In this document: one piece after another, positions 17,347 through 27,331 of the stretch | Position numbering within the stretch: the stretch's first letter is position 1 | Layout of the letters: each line of letters starts with the position of its first letter | DNA from: a virus | Reading direction: 5' to 3' (one strand) | DNA: 59,296 nucleotides | Virus record (IMG/VR): IMGVR_UViG_3300017745_000006 | Span: 1-59,296 of that record | Position numbers and translations under genes: made by a program | Notes under the pieces: generated by a model | The model's database searches: none | What the model was told of the DNA's origin: nothing | Seen by the model: only the letters and a program-made list of their open reading frames with translations

Positions 17347-20300
17347 ATGGCCAATGAATTTTACGGATTTGGACAACTTACACGTCCTGATATTGGTCTG
17401 CTTGCAGACAACGTTCAGAACCTTGCGGAAATATACACGTCAGATCAACCTGACGCTTTAAGAAATATCTCTTTAACCCCCGAAGTTCTGGACATTATTC
17501 ATGAAGTTTCAGAGACCATAGGAGCCGAAGACCTTAGAGCTACAAGTGACTTATCTACGCTACTTTTAACTACTCTTCATTTACAGTTTGAAACTCTCGA
17601 GCGCATCGAAGAAAATATATTTTATGACGGTATTTATGCAAGTACTTTAGATCGAATTGGAGTTGATTCTAGTAACACCAGTCTTACTGGCAATCAGGCC
17701 AGGGCCGAGCATAGCATTATTTTTAACGGAGCTATTCAATGCTACGGAGCAAAGTACAGAGAAAATAAAATAGACGAAGGCCAAAACTTATTTACTGCAA
17801 AAACAGTAAACTCTTTTCTTTCTACGTCTAGAGCTAGTCTATTAAGTTCAGAACTAGACGACTCAGGTCACTTTGCATCTGCCGAGTTTCCTGGATCGAT
17901 CAGAGTAAGAAAAAGATCTCATGTAAATACTATAAAAGTAAATCCTCTATCTTTCACTCCAGCTCCTGCAGTCGTAGAACAGCCATCTAAAAGAATTAGA
18001 TGTAATATTAAAAATGGAAGCACAGAGATCCCAGCTTGGCTTTTAGCAACTGCAAATTCTCCTCTTAAAATTCCTTGCGCTTTGAATAAAGGAAAGATTA
18101 TCTTCAAATTTAATACTTCCTCTGTTCAGAGCTTTTATGGCGTTCAGATACAGCCCCAAACTTCAAAACCGGGCTCTCCTCCTATTTTTCTTGCTCAGGA
18201 CCCCCAGCCGCAGAACCAAATCAAGCCGGGTAATTTTGACCTCACTCACACTGTCAATATAGATATATCAGCCACTGGATACCAAGATACATACGACTTA
18301 TATATGTATTTGTACGTGAATCCCGAGGCCGTTACAAGCATAACTTTTCAAGGCATAGAGATAAAAGACTTCTTTGACAAGAAAGATTTTGGGCTAATTG
18401 GGTTTAAAAACTTAGAAAATTTTTCTTTTTTAATAAATAATCCTGGCGGGCGCTCGAGCTCTTTTACGATCCTGCCAATTTGGCTTAAGACTTTAGATAA
18501 CAAATTAAAAACTTTCGATATTGCTAATACTGGCGACGTCTGGGCCGCTAAAAGCCAGATGAAGTGGTTTGATTACAGAAAAAATAACATTGTTTCGGCT
18601 GCTTTTGCTAACCTACCCTACTACACTATGTCGGGGTATTTGAGTATCCCTAAAAGGGGAGTTACCGTTAATATTCTTGGCGATGGCTTCAATGGCGGAG
18701 AGACTGAAAAATTTGCAAAATATATCCAGTCTGCGGTCCCCTCAGGTGCTGATATTCCTACATCAGGTGGAGCCAAAGCCAGCGGATGGTACCGAACGCC
18801 AGGAGCTGAGTTCAGAGAGTTCGATGCTATGAAAACGTTAAACTTGGGAAGTAGAGTCTATGGCTACAACGCAAGGCTCGATGATGTGTTCCCACAACTA
18901 ACTAGTTTGACGTGGACGGGGCACAAATATCGTGTTCCTTTAATTGGCACACCCCCTAAAATTTCTAACCATGGCGGGCAAATTGATGTATACAACATAT
19001 CACAAAACTCTTTTTTAAGTAGTGTGTCTATATACGATATAGGAACAGCTGCAGCAAATGCCTCTGTTGACAAAAACAGTACGGGTACTAATAGCCTGTG
19101 CCATATATCTAAGTACAATATTAAAAGTTTTAATATAAGTGGAAGAACGGGGAGACATAGCAAAATATCCGGGTGTATTGGCGGTAGACCTGGGCAAGAA
19201 ACGGCCACAAGCTCTCCTCTAACGGAAAGTGAGTGGGCGACATGGTACACTAATACAACGACAGTTAATTTGGGTCACTGCGACAACCTCGAGTTTAATT
19301 TTCAACCTGCTGCTGATCACTGGAAATTATTAACCACTTTAGGCACTAGACACACAAAAGTTTACTTTAGAGCCGCAACAGGGATCACCGCCTCACCATT
19401 TAAAATGCCTCGAGTCGGAAGCATAGACCTAGACTACGCACAAGTACAAAGTGGAGTTCTGCCTAGCATGAAGAAAAGTACAACAGGCTCAGACTTTGTA
19501 AACTTTAGAATTGAAGGAATAAAGAACTTAACTTTATTTACGGAACGTGGCGAAAGTTATCTTTTCCCACAGGACTTCGCAACAGAAGGCGGGTCTTCTG
19601 GGTACTTACTTTCTAGAATCGAAGCACATCACACAACTTCTTACGCGCCGGCACACGGGGTGAGGATGAGAAAAGGAATGTTTGATGAGTGCCCAGAGTT
19701 GAGCACTATAGTGCTCTCTGATAGTAACTTTACTGGGGAGTTTGTCAATATACCGCCAAGACCTAACACGGATGAACCTGAAGGCGAAAAAGAAATAAAC
19801 GTGTCTATTTACGAAGCAGACTTTCATAGCCTTACTAACCTTAGCATTAACGGATCTAGTGGCCACCTTGCTCGCGATTTAAAATCATTGATCGCTCACA
19901 ATCAAAATAAATCCCAGGGCGGGTGTTTATTACCGGATTATCAAGGAGCTGCTAACTCGAAAATACAAAGTGTTCATTTAAATAATAATTTGCCCACAAC
20001 CTACCCGAGTAGCTGGGAGATCGGCAGTTACGCCTCGGGTGATATTATCGAAGATAGCCACGCTTCAACTACTCTTTCGGGCATGGATTATCATAAAGTA
20101 CCTAATACAGGCGACGAGTTTTATTACTTATCTTTATCTGGTTCTTCTAATCCTAATCTTAAAAGAAAAGTGCTAGTTAACGACAAGATCGAAATAGGAG
20201 GAAAGACTGCAACAGTGATGAGCGTATATAATGATAGAGTATACGTTGACAAAGACCTTGCCCTTCCTTCTTCTGGCAATACCATTACATTTGTAAGGTC

Positions 20301-21096
20301 TACTAAAGATATCGGGACGTGGTTCCAAGAAGGATTTAGCAAGTTACAATATTTTAGGGCCGCAAATTGCAGACTTTCAGGAACATTAAATATAAGAGCA
20401 AATTTGAAGTTAAAAAACGCGCCCAGCACCAACGCTCTTGAGTTATCAACAAATAACATCGGAGGAGTTACTGAAGGTACTTGGAAGAAGATATTTAGTG
20501 GAGGAAACAGAGCTCTTACTGTAAATCTGGCTATGAATAACTTAAACGTTGATACTATAAGGGCAAGCATTCGTACTTTATACGAAATTGCGGGAACTAC
20601 TGGATGGTCGAGAGGGAAAGTGATTCTTTCTGGTAATAAAAAAGTTAATAGAAGATATCAGTCCTGGTCTCAAAACGAGCTTTTCCCCGTGGGTACAAAA
20701 AATCTCCCCGATCAAGAAATAAATCTAACAAGGCGGGAAGAAATTAAGGTCTATAGAACAGTAACAACAGTAGACGAAGACGGAAACGAAACCACAAGTA
20801 GGGTGCAAGAAGGTACAAGATTTGTTGTTGTACCTGGCAAAAAAGTTGGGACTGAATACTTTGGTAAAAAGACTTTGTCTAGGACCGGTTCGTCAGAAAA
20901 CGAGCTAGGGCTTAAATTTAGAAGGATGAGACTAGTGATAAGCTTAGGATTTACTTATAGGGTACCCCCAAGTGGATCAACAGTTACAGGAGAAACTCTT
21001 GGTGACTCTTACGGAACAGGGGACACCGGAAGACTAGCATCTGCGCAAGTAGCTCTTGGTAGTTCTTTTGCCCTCTCTGACTTTGCCGATTCTTAG
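17347..21096 (+). CDS. Virion protein with leucine-rich-repeat-like segments
   Basis: 1,249 aa. The N-terminal ~120 residues are helical (LTPEVLDIIHEVSETIGAEDLRATSDLSTLLLTTLHLQFETLERIEENIF). The long middle shows irregular leucine-rich-repeat-like spacing: FDAMKTLNLGSRVYG, FPQLTSLTWTGHKY, FHSLTNLSINGSSG, IQSVHLNNNLPTT, LQYFRAANCRLSGTLNI, NALELSTNNIGG and LTVNLAMNNLNV. The C-terminus is beta-rich with RTVTTVDEDGNETTSR. Leucine-rich repeats usually bind proteins or glycans, so an adhesive tail role is possible. It starts 5 bases after the paralogue at 13022-17341. The LRR reading is by eye and needs a structure prediction. Confidence 0.7.
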   Translation: MANEFYGFGQLTRPDIGLLADNVQNLAEIYTSDQPDALRNISLTPEVLDIIHEVSETIGAEDLRATSDLSTLLLTTLHLQFETLERIEENIFYDGIYASTLDRIGVDSSNTSLTGNQARAEHSIIFNGAIQCYGAKYRENKIDEGQNLFTAKTVNSFLSTSRASLLSSELDDSGHFASAEFPGSIRVRKRSHVNTIKVNPLSFTPAPAVVEQPSKRIRCNIKNGSTEIPAWLLATANSPLKIPCALNKGKIIFKFNTSSVQSFYGVQIQPQTSKPGSPPIFLAQDPQPQNQIKPGNFDLTHTVNIDISATGYQDTYDLYMYLYVNPEAVTSITFQGIEIKDFFDKKDFGLIGFKNLENFSFLINNPGGRSSSFTILPIWLKTLDNKLKTFDIANTGDVWAAKSQMKWFDYRKNNIVSAAFANLPYYTMSGYLSIPKRGVTVNILGDGFNGGETEKFAKYIQSAVPSGADIPTSGGAKASGWYRTPGAEFREFDAMKTLNLGSRVYGYNARLDDVFPQLTSLTWTGHKYRVPLIGTPPKISNHGGQIDVYNISQNSFLSSVSIYDIGTAAANASVDKNSTGTNSLCHISKYNIKSFNISGRTGRHSKISGCIGGRPGQETATSSPLTESEWATWYTNTTTVNLGHCDNLEFNFQPAADHWKLLTTLGTRHTKVYFRAATGITASPFKMPRVGSIDLDYAQVQSGVLPSMKKSTTGSDFVNFRIEGIKNLTLFTERGESYLFPQDFATEGGSSGYLLSRIEAHHTTSYAPAHGVRMRKGMFDECPELSTIVLSDSNFTGEFVNIPPRPNTDEPEGEKEINVSIYEADFHSLTNLSINGSSGHLARDLKSLIAHNQNKSQGGCLLPDYQGAANSKIQSVHLNNNLPTTYPSSWEIGSYASGDIIEDSHASTTLSGMDYHKVPNTGDEFYYLSLSGSSNPNLKRKVLVNDKIEIGGKTATVMSVYNDRVYVDKDLALPSSGNTITFVRSTKDIGTWFQEGFSKLQYFRAANCRLSGTLNIRANLKLKNAPSTNALELSTNNIGGVTEGTWKKIFSGGNRALTVNLAMNNLNVDTIRASIRTLYEIAGTTGWSRGKVILSGNKKVNRRYQSWSQNELFPVGTKNLPDQEINLTRREEIKVYRTVTTVDEDGNETTSRVQEGTRFVVVPGKKVGTEYFGKKTLSRTGSSENELGLKFRRMRLVISLGFTYRVPPSGSTVTGETLGDSYGTGDTGRLASAQVALGSSFALSDFADS

Positions 21097-21099
21097 TTG

Positions 21100-21117
21100 A
21101 TTTAAAGTTATTATAGT
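21100..21117 (+). promoter_or_regulatory. Late-promoter-like box ATTTAAAG
   Basis: ATTTAAAG at 21100-21107, followed by N6 and TAGT. It is 31 bases before the ATG at 21131, immediately after the stop of the previous gene. One base differs from the GTTTAAAG consensus. Confidence 0.55.
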
Positions 21118-21130
21118 ATAGCATGTAATT

Positions 21131-23377
21131 ATGGCCGGACTTTATATTAAAAATAATTTAGGAGAAGACAACCTAAATCTAACAGATGCCGTTCAAAAAC
21201 TTTACAAAACAGGCATTAACAACGACATCAGGCTCTTTAGATTTGCCAAATCTTTATTTTCAGAGATCCGCTCGCCTTACGTTTTTGACGGGACAAGCCC
21301 TCAAACTGCAGAAATAAAGGGATTTTTTAATGAGTCTTTTACCACAAGCGATAATATTTTAATTAACAGGACAAAGTTTTTAACAAACAAATACACTTTT
21401 TCCTCTGATAACTTTGTTTGGTTTGAAAGAATTAATAACACTGGTTCTTTTCAATTAGACAGGAGACCTTCTTTTTATTCTGTTAATTTTAGCGGGGACG
21501 TTGTTGTTGGTGATGACGCTAACACAATAAAGTTAGACCCTAACGATTCTAGAGTTCTAGAATCTTCTGTAAATAGACTGATAGGAAAAAGTGCAGACTT
21601 AGTAACTACATACACTTATTTTGTACTAGGTGGAACAATAAGTTCTGGAGCGTCTTTTAAAATTAGTGCTTCTTTAGACGGCCCTGAGATAACAGGTGGT
21701 AACTTAACTACGGCTATTGCGAATCTTGGTACAGACAGGCAGGCCTCAGTTAAATACCTAAGGCCCGAAGGTTCTCCTGTTATTGTTTCTCAAAATGGAT
21801 CTATAGTCTCTCTTGAGATAGCATCTATAGGGAGTAACTATAGTATAGAAACTTTCCATGAAAATAACTCATTTATAAACGGCAGAGCCTACACGATCTC
21901 TTTTGTAGGAGATATGGACTGGAACTCAGTTGGTGTTGCTTCTGGAGTTGATCCAATAAAAGGTTTGTCTTTTACCGCAAATGCTACTGGCGACGGTGAC
22001 GCCACCAAAACTGGTAGAGCCTCTACAATATTGCAAGATAGCGATTACACAGGCGATAATGATACTCTGCCGATCCAAATAAACTTACTAGGAGAAGACT
22101 CTTCGGCCTCAAATGCCATTGCAGAGGTGTATCTTAATAAAGGAGGAAGCCTAGATGTCACTAAAAAACCTAAAATAATTGCCGGAGGTTCTGGGTACTT
22201 TGAAGACGAGAGATTAATTATATTACCTCATTGTAAAGAAAATAGGTACGGAGAGTTTGAAACTTCATTTACCACCCAATGCATAATTTATCCAGAATCG
22301 GGCAGCAGACTTATTTACACTAACTTTAAATACGATGTAATTGCGGATGGCCTTGGAACCCCTGATGAAAGTACTATCGAGGTGGGACGAGAAGCCGCAT
22401 TGTACGGCCAAAAATATACCTACGAAGTTAAATCGGCCACCGAAGAAGGATTCTTTTTATATAACGTTGACAACGAAGAGTTTGTATATCTAGGAAACTT
22501 TTATGACACTCAGCAAGACATACCTTCGGCCTCTGACGATCAACCGCTTCTTTTGATGAAAAGGAGCGATGTTATTACAGACACAAATCTTTTAAACATC
22601 GCCTCTCTTGACTCTCAGTCATTTATTTTTACTCACGACAACGCGGAGGGCTTTCAAAGTGGCTCTAATTTAGCAGATAAGCTAAGAAGCCAGAGTCTTA
22701 ATGTAAAGGAGGTAAGAAATAGCTTTAAATACGTTGTTCAAAATACCACCAGACAGAGAAAAGTTGAAGACGCTTTAAACCCTCTCCCAACGCAATATAA
22801 CATTTTTGAAGGGAAAAATTTTGACAGCACTTTTAGGTATATTCTTAGGGACCCCGACGGAGTTCTAGACGCGACAGGCGCAAACGAAGTTACCTTCAGC
22901 GATTTGGGAGCGCTCGTTGCCGATGATCAGATAGAAGTTGAACGGGGCGGGGAGAAAATTATTTGCCCTGGCATTTATTTAAAGTCTGGTGATAAATTTA
23001 AAAGGACTTTTTCTACAGACACCAAGCCCTTCTATAGCCAAAAAGGCGGGTTTAGAGTTCTTAGCCCATCAATATACGAAAAAACGGATGGGGATTACAA
23101 CACAGGAACTTTTGGGCTAGTAATCGCGGGAGGGGGAAGATACTCCCTTAGCGCCTCGTATTACAAAGGCGGAGCTTCAGATATTATTAAAGGCTTTGAT
23201 TCTTATGTAGGCAGCCTTGTACAAAACCTAAGCGTTGCAACAAATCTCGGAGGCTTTGCTTTTTCTAGCGAAAAACCCATCGTAGACATTGTCGGAACAA
23301 CTGTTAAATCGTTCCCTCTAATATCTTACGACTTCGAAACAACCACTTATAGCCCTAGATTTTTGTACGTGCTGTAG
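21131..23377 (+). CDS. Large structural protein of unknown fold
   Basis: 748 aa, beta-rich, with many Asn, Ser and Gly and no transmembrane segment. The N-terminus (MAGLYIKNNLGEDNLNLTDAVQKLY) looks helical. The middle has KIIAGGSGYFEDERLIIL, a GSGY-type segment of the kind seen again in the gene at 29432. The C-terminus (GGFAFSSEKPIVDIVG) is beta-rich. It has its own late-type box and is the last gene of the plus-strand cluster. Its TAG is one base from the stop of the converging 1,303 aa gene, leaving no room for a terminator. A tail or baseplate structural role is inferred. Confidence 0.7.
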   Translation: MAGLYIKNNLGEDNLNLTDAVQKLYKTGINNDIRLFRFAKSLFSEIRSPYVFDGTSPQTAEIKGFFNESFTTSDNILINRTKFLTNKYTFSSDNFVWFERINNTGSFQLDRRPSFYSVNFSGDVVVGDDANTIKLDPNDSRVLESSVNRLIGKSADLVTTYTYFVLGGTISSGASFKISASLDGPEITGGNLTTAIANLGTDRQASVKYLRPEGSPVIVSQNGSIVSLEIASIGSNYSIETFHENNSFINGRAYTISFVGDMDWNSVGVASGVDPIKGLSFTANATGDGDATKTGRASTILQDSDYTGDNDTLPIQINLLGEDSSASNAIAEVYLNKGGSLDVTKKPKIIAGGSGYFEDERLIILPHCKENRYGEFETSFTTQCIIYPESGSRLIYTNFKYDVIADGLGTPDESTIEVGREAALYGQKYTYEVKSATEEGFFLYNVDNEEFVYLGNFYDTQQDIPSASDDQPLLLMKRSDVITDTNLLNIASLDSQSFIFTHDNAEGFQSGSNLADKLRSQSLNVKEVRNSFKYVVQNTTRQRKVEDALNPLPTQYNIFEGKNFDSTFRYILRDPDGVLDATGANEVTFSDLGALVADDQIEVERGGEKIICPGIYLKSGDKFKRTFSTDTKPFYSQKGGFRVLSPSIYEKTDGDYNTGTFGLVIAGGGRYSLSASYYKGGASDIIKGFDSYVGSLVQNLSVATNLGGFAFSSEKPIVDIVGTTVKSFPLISYDFETTTYSPRFLYVL

Positions 23378-23378
23378 G

Positions 23379-26300
23379 CTATTGTAACCCGGCCATTTTG
23401 CCAGAGCTCGGGTTCGTTGCTGTTACATACCCGTTTACAAATAAAGAGTAAGTGCTTTTAACGAGTTCTAGGTTTCCTATGTGCTGTAGTACATCCTCGT
23501 CTTTGCCGGGAGTAAGCGGGAATCCTACCTTGTACCTATGAGAGAAGTTCTCTGCCTTTAAAGCTGGGCCAGTGTAGTCTTCTATTATATCACTCTCTTG
23601 AATAGCACCGCCGCTCTCAGCTCCTGAGAGGTCGTCTGTTGAGTAAGAGAAATCTATCTGCCGAGTAATATTCAAACTCTTTCCTCCTAAATCAGACTGA
23701 GTGCTATCTCCCCAGAACACGTCGTAGTCTGTGCCCGATGCCTGGTACAAGCCGCTCCCGCCAGAGTCGCCAATTGCGGTGTTTTTTAACAACGAATCAG
23801 CCGTGGTGTATGGAGGGTAGCATAAGTCGGCGCCAAATAGCGGATTGTCTTCTCCAAATGGAGTCATTCTAGCCGAGGCCGGTTTCGGAACTTCGCTAGT
23901 TCCGGCTACAAAATTACCGCCATCATAGGTAATCTTAAGCACATCAGAGAAAGAAATTGACTTTCCAGAATCAACGTTCGCGTATTGGAAGGCGATGTCT
24001 TTTGCATCGTCGTAGTACTTAATAAATTCTCCACCGAGCCCACCAGTGTAGTCATTACCATCTGCGCGTGGGGTGCCTACCGGAGTATTAGCACCAGCCA
24101 CCTCATTTACTTTCTCTATACCAGAAGAGAAAGCAATAAGCCATATCTCGTCCCCTATAAGAGCGCTCGTTTGGTCAGTTGGGAAGTTATTAGCGGTTTT
24201 ATCCCATTTAACTCTTTCCACTGCTAAGGAAATAGGAGCAGCGAATCCTTGCTCAAAACCAGGAGACCCAGCACCGCCACCTGAAGTTAAACTTCTACTC
24301 ACAGCCGATGCACTAATAGAACCTAGCCAAAAATCAGAAGTAAGAGCTTCGTATACTCCTTGGAATCCAGTAGTAGTGTCATCAGAAGCCGTAACAGCAT
24401 TAAGATCAACATGAAGATAGAACTTATCGGCTAATGGGCTATCTCCTTTATTACTTCCGCTTCCGGCCACTAGCCCTCCTCTCCAGAACATCTGTTTAAT
24501 TATAGGTGTAAGACTTTGAACAACTGTTTTGTTATTTGTTCCGCCTCCTAAATCATTTGCCTCAAGGGCCTTGTTTCTTATATCAGTAGAGCCACTGTAA
24601 TCCTCCAGCGCGTTATTAATAGGCATTGCGGACGAAACAAATTGTCCGCCATCACCCAAGTCGTTTGGTTCTAGTCTAATTCCTATATAATTTTCTGAAT
24701 TTTTATTAGCTGTGCTATACTTTGCTTCTCCGAGGATTAAATTTTTTCTTGTTGTGTAGGTATAAGATCCGTTGCCATAAAGCCCTACTTGGTAAGCATT
24801 AGATTTTAATGTGTCTTTAAAATAATTACTTTCCCATCCGTCCAAAGGGTTATTTTTAGCTGTTATGTCTTCAATAGCGCCATCGCTGTAGGCAATGTAT
24901 CTTTGACCCTCTAGCGTTTTCCAATAATCTTCTTTATCCTCAAAAGCTTTTTTAAAGACGCTAGGTTCAAATGTAGTTTCTGAAACTTCAACAAGATCTT
25001 TATACCCTCCGTAGCCTTTTTTCGGAGAGACTATTCTAGAGGACCACAATAGCGAAGAGTCATCATCAAGGTTTGCATAGACAGACCTTTTAGGTTTAAT
25101 TCTTAACTTAAATTTTGCTAACGGATTGTCGCCGATCCAAGGCAAACTTCCATCAGCAGTATCAAATACTGTGGTGTACGCGTCGTCGTTTGTATAGGCT
25201 ATTAGATCGGTGCTGTTATCTCCAGAGGTAGCATTCTGTAATTGAATAGTCTGTACACTACCCCCTTCTAGTACTACCTCTACTTCCCTTGTAAGGTTTG
25301 TTTTAAGTACGTACTTAACTTTAGGATCTGCGTTTGATCCGTTATTACCCAGCTTATTTCCTTTATACTCAAACTCTGCATCTTCTGTTATATTTTCTCC
25401 GCTTGCAAATTCTTCTATACCGGTTACGTTTCCGCCTGCTTCCACCGTGACTGTAAATGTAGGGAGTTTTGACGGAACCTGATCTGCGTCTCCTGTACCT
25501 TCTACCCAAGAAAACTCTATATTTTCATAAACACCCGGCGTAAAACCTGAACCGAACGTTTGAGGGTCATATATAAAGCCTTCTAATCCTGCTAGATTTT
25601 TATAGTAAGAGATTATTTCATAAACGATATCAAAAGACTCGGCGCTTGTGGCCATACCATTTGCCGTCTTTTGTATGGTTGAGTCATTTTCAAACTTAGT
25701 GGCACCATCTGGCTTTTTAATAATCCCTGATGTGGTGGTTATGTTTATATCGAACTCTTCGCCAAAAAACTTGCTAACTTTAGTATCATCTACAACACTA
25801 CCAGTCTTTATAAAAATATTTGGCTCAAACGGAGTAACCTCCTCTAAATTAGCTTTATCAGCTCTTCCGTGCCAGATCCTCAGGGAAATTGGTACATATC
25901 TATAAGATGCCCCTGACGCTCCGTCTGTAGTTCTATAGTAGATAAACTCTTCTGGTAAGTCATCTAGAGTAAAAGATTCTTTGGAGAAATATCTAAGTCC
26001 TCTCTCTCCTTGATCATCGTCGGATAAAAAGCTCGCAGAGTTAGCTGAGTCTAACGTGTCTATTACGTTAGTCCATACAGGAGAACTTACGGATCCGTCC
26101 GTTAAAACATCAATTTTTACTCCGATATTTGTTTGTACCTCAAATACGTATTTAAGATCATCGGTGTCCCGGTCCATCCTTAGATATCCATCCCATCTAA
26201 CCCCCCAGTTATCAATATTATCCCTTAGAACTCTAGGAGCTCTTTCCCACACCAGGTTGGAGTCTTTTACAATGTTATCTCCGTCGTAATCATTTTGGTG

Positions 26301-27290
26301 GATTACAGGGATTCTGTAAGAAATGTATTGATCTGCGTTATAATAATCTTCTTCTATATAGAAACTTGAGACTCCTCTTTCATAAGAAAGTATTGCGTTG
26401 CTTGTTTCTGGGTTTTTATCGTCTGGACCATCGGCTCCTGTTAATTCGGCAGAACTAGCTCCGGGGCTAGTTGAGTACCACTTTGGTAAGTTAACAGAAG
26501 AGTACTCTCTTTCAAGTTTAAATACTATACTCTCAAAGTTTGTACCGTAATTAAGTTTTAAATTTTTTAATTGTGCTACAGACTCAACGTCTCTTGCGGT
26601 CCAAGTGGCCGCATCGTAGTCAACAAGCACAAAGACATTAAGCCCTGCAAGGCTCAGTGTTTGGCTTGCAATAGCCGGGTTTTCAAACTCAGTTAGTACA
26701 TAAGCAACTACTCCGGTAGTTGGCAAAGTAAAATCGCTATCTTTACTAAAAGTAAATCCTGCGGTTATCTCTCCAGAAACGTCATTAAATCCGTTGGTTA
26801 ATTTTAAGGTCCCTACTAATTGTCTTTTGCTAGGTGCAATGCTATAAAATATTGCATTAGCGCCTTGATGAAGATTATTTAACTGGCCTCTTCCAGTTAG
26901 CCCGTCAATATCTTTTAGCCTATCTTCTATTCTTATTCTAGGAAAAATATCAATTTCTGAGCCTTCATCAGTAACACTAACATCCTTCAGAGGAGTTAAA
27001 AAGCTTGTTGTAATGTCGTTTTCAACAAATTCTTTTGTGATATTAAAGTCATCAGTGGAGTATATGCCATAGATAGACCTTTCTGCTCTATCTGTAACTC
27101 TTGTTAAGTAATTTAGTACGTTTAATAACGCCTCGCCCCTGTCCGTAAGATCACTTAGAGCGTTATTTCTAACAGCTCCAGTGTATCTAATCTCATTAGA
27201 CTTCCTTCCTCCCCTCCTCTTTAAGTAAGAAAGAAGGTTCGTACTATCGAGGTTTAAGTTATGTACTTTTTTATCAATTCTTGTTGCCAT
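23379..27290 (-). CDS. Giant virion protein with PA14-like segment
   Basis: 1,303 aa. Around residues 360-410 the sequence WGVRWDGYLRM, YVFEVQTNIGVKIDVLTDG and WTNVID follows the pattern of PA14 domains (glycan-binding beta-barrels: wet/GxLxxPxxGxYxF...DDGxxLxxDG...W). The rest is beta-rich and full of Asp, Asn and Ser, with no membrane segment. The N-terminal ~120 residues (IRYTGAVRNNALSDLTDRGEALLNVLNYLTRV) are helical and may be the virion attachment. A late-type box lies 33 bases upstream of its ATG. It converges with the preceding plus-strand gene with one base between stops. Probably a fibre or baseplate-associated adhesin; the PA14 call is tentative. Confidence 0.7.
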   Translation of the reverse strand: MATRIDKKVHNLNLDSTNLLSYLKRRGGRKSNEIRYTGAVRNNALSDLTDRGEALLNVLNYLTRVTDRAERSIYGIYSTDDFNITKEFVENDITTSFLTPLKDVSVTDEGSEIDIFPRIRIEDRLKDIDGLTGRGQLNNLHQGANAIFYSIAPSKRQLVGTLKLTNGFNDVSGEITAGFTFSKDSDFTLPTTGVVAYVLTEFENPAIASQTLSLAGLNVFVLVDYDAATWTARDVESVAQLKNLKLNYGTNFESIVFKLEREYSSVNLPKWYSTSPGASSAELTGADGPDDKNPETSNAILSYERGVSSFYIEEDYYNADQYISYRIPVIHQNDYDGDNIVKDSNLVWERAPRVLRDNIDNWGVRWDGYLRMDRDTDDLKYVFEVQTNIGVKIDVLTDGSVSSPVWTNVIDTLDSANSASFLSDDDQGERGLRYFSKESFTLDDLPEEFIYYRTTDGASGASYRYVPISLRIWHGRADKANLEEVTPFEPNIFIKTGSVVDDTKVSKFFGEEFDINITTTSGIIKKPDGATKFENDSTIQKTANGMATSAESFDIVYEIISYYKNLAGLEGFIYDPQTFGSGFTPGVYENIEFSWVEGTGDADQVPSKLPTFTVTVEAGGNVTGIEEFASGENITEDAEFEYKGNKLGNNGSNADPKVKYVLKTNLTREVEVVLEGGSVQTIQLQNATSGDNSTDLIAYTNDDAYTTVFDTADGSLPWIGDNPLAKFKLRIKPKRSVYANLDDDSSLLWSSRIVSPKKGYGGYKDLVEVSETTFEPSVFKKAFEDKEDYWKTLEGQRYIAYSDGAIEDITAKNNPLDGWESNYFKDTLKSNAYQVGLYGNGSYTYTTRKNLILGEAKYSTANKNSENYIGIRLEPNDLGDGGQFVSSAMPINNALEDYSGSTDIRNKALEANDLGGGTNNKTVVQSLTPIIKQMFWRGGLVAGSGSNKGDSPLADKFYLHVDLNAVTASDDTTTGFQGVYEALTSDFWLGSISASAVSRSLTSGGGAGSPGFEQGFAAPISLAVERVKWDKTANNFPTDQTSALIGDEIWLIAFSSGIEKVNEVAGANTPVGTPRADGNDYTGGLGGEFIKYYDDAKDIAFQYANVDSGKSISFSDVLKITYDGGNFVAGTSEVPKPASARMTPFGEDNPLFGADLCYPPYTTADSLLKNTAIGDSGGSGLYQASGTDYDVFWGDSTQSDLGGKSLNITRQIDFSYSTDDLSGAESGGAIQESDIIEDYTGPALKAENFSHRYKVGFPLTPGKDEDVLQHIGNLELVKSTYSLFVNGYVTATNPSSGKMAGLQ

Positions 27291-27310
27291 AATAGGGGCA
27301 CTAAATACGA

Positions 27311-27330
27311 TCTATAATTGTACTTTAAAC
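27311..27330 (-). promoter_or_regulatory. Late-promoter-like box GTTTAAAG
   Basis: The minus strand reads GTTTAAAG (27330 to 27323), followed by a TATAGA ending at 27311. It lies 33 bases upstream of the ATG at 27290, in the short gap after phoH. Confidence 0.65.
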
Positions 27331-27331
27331 C

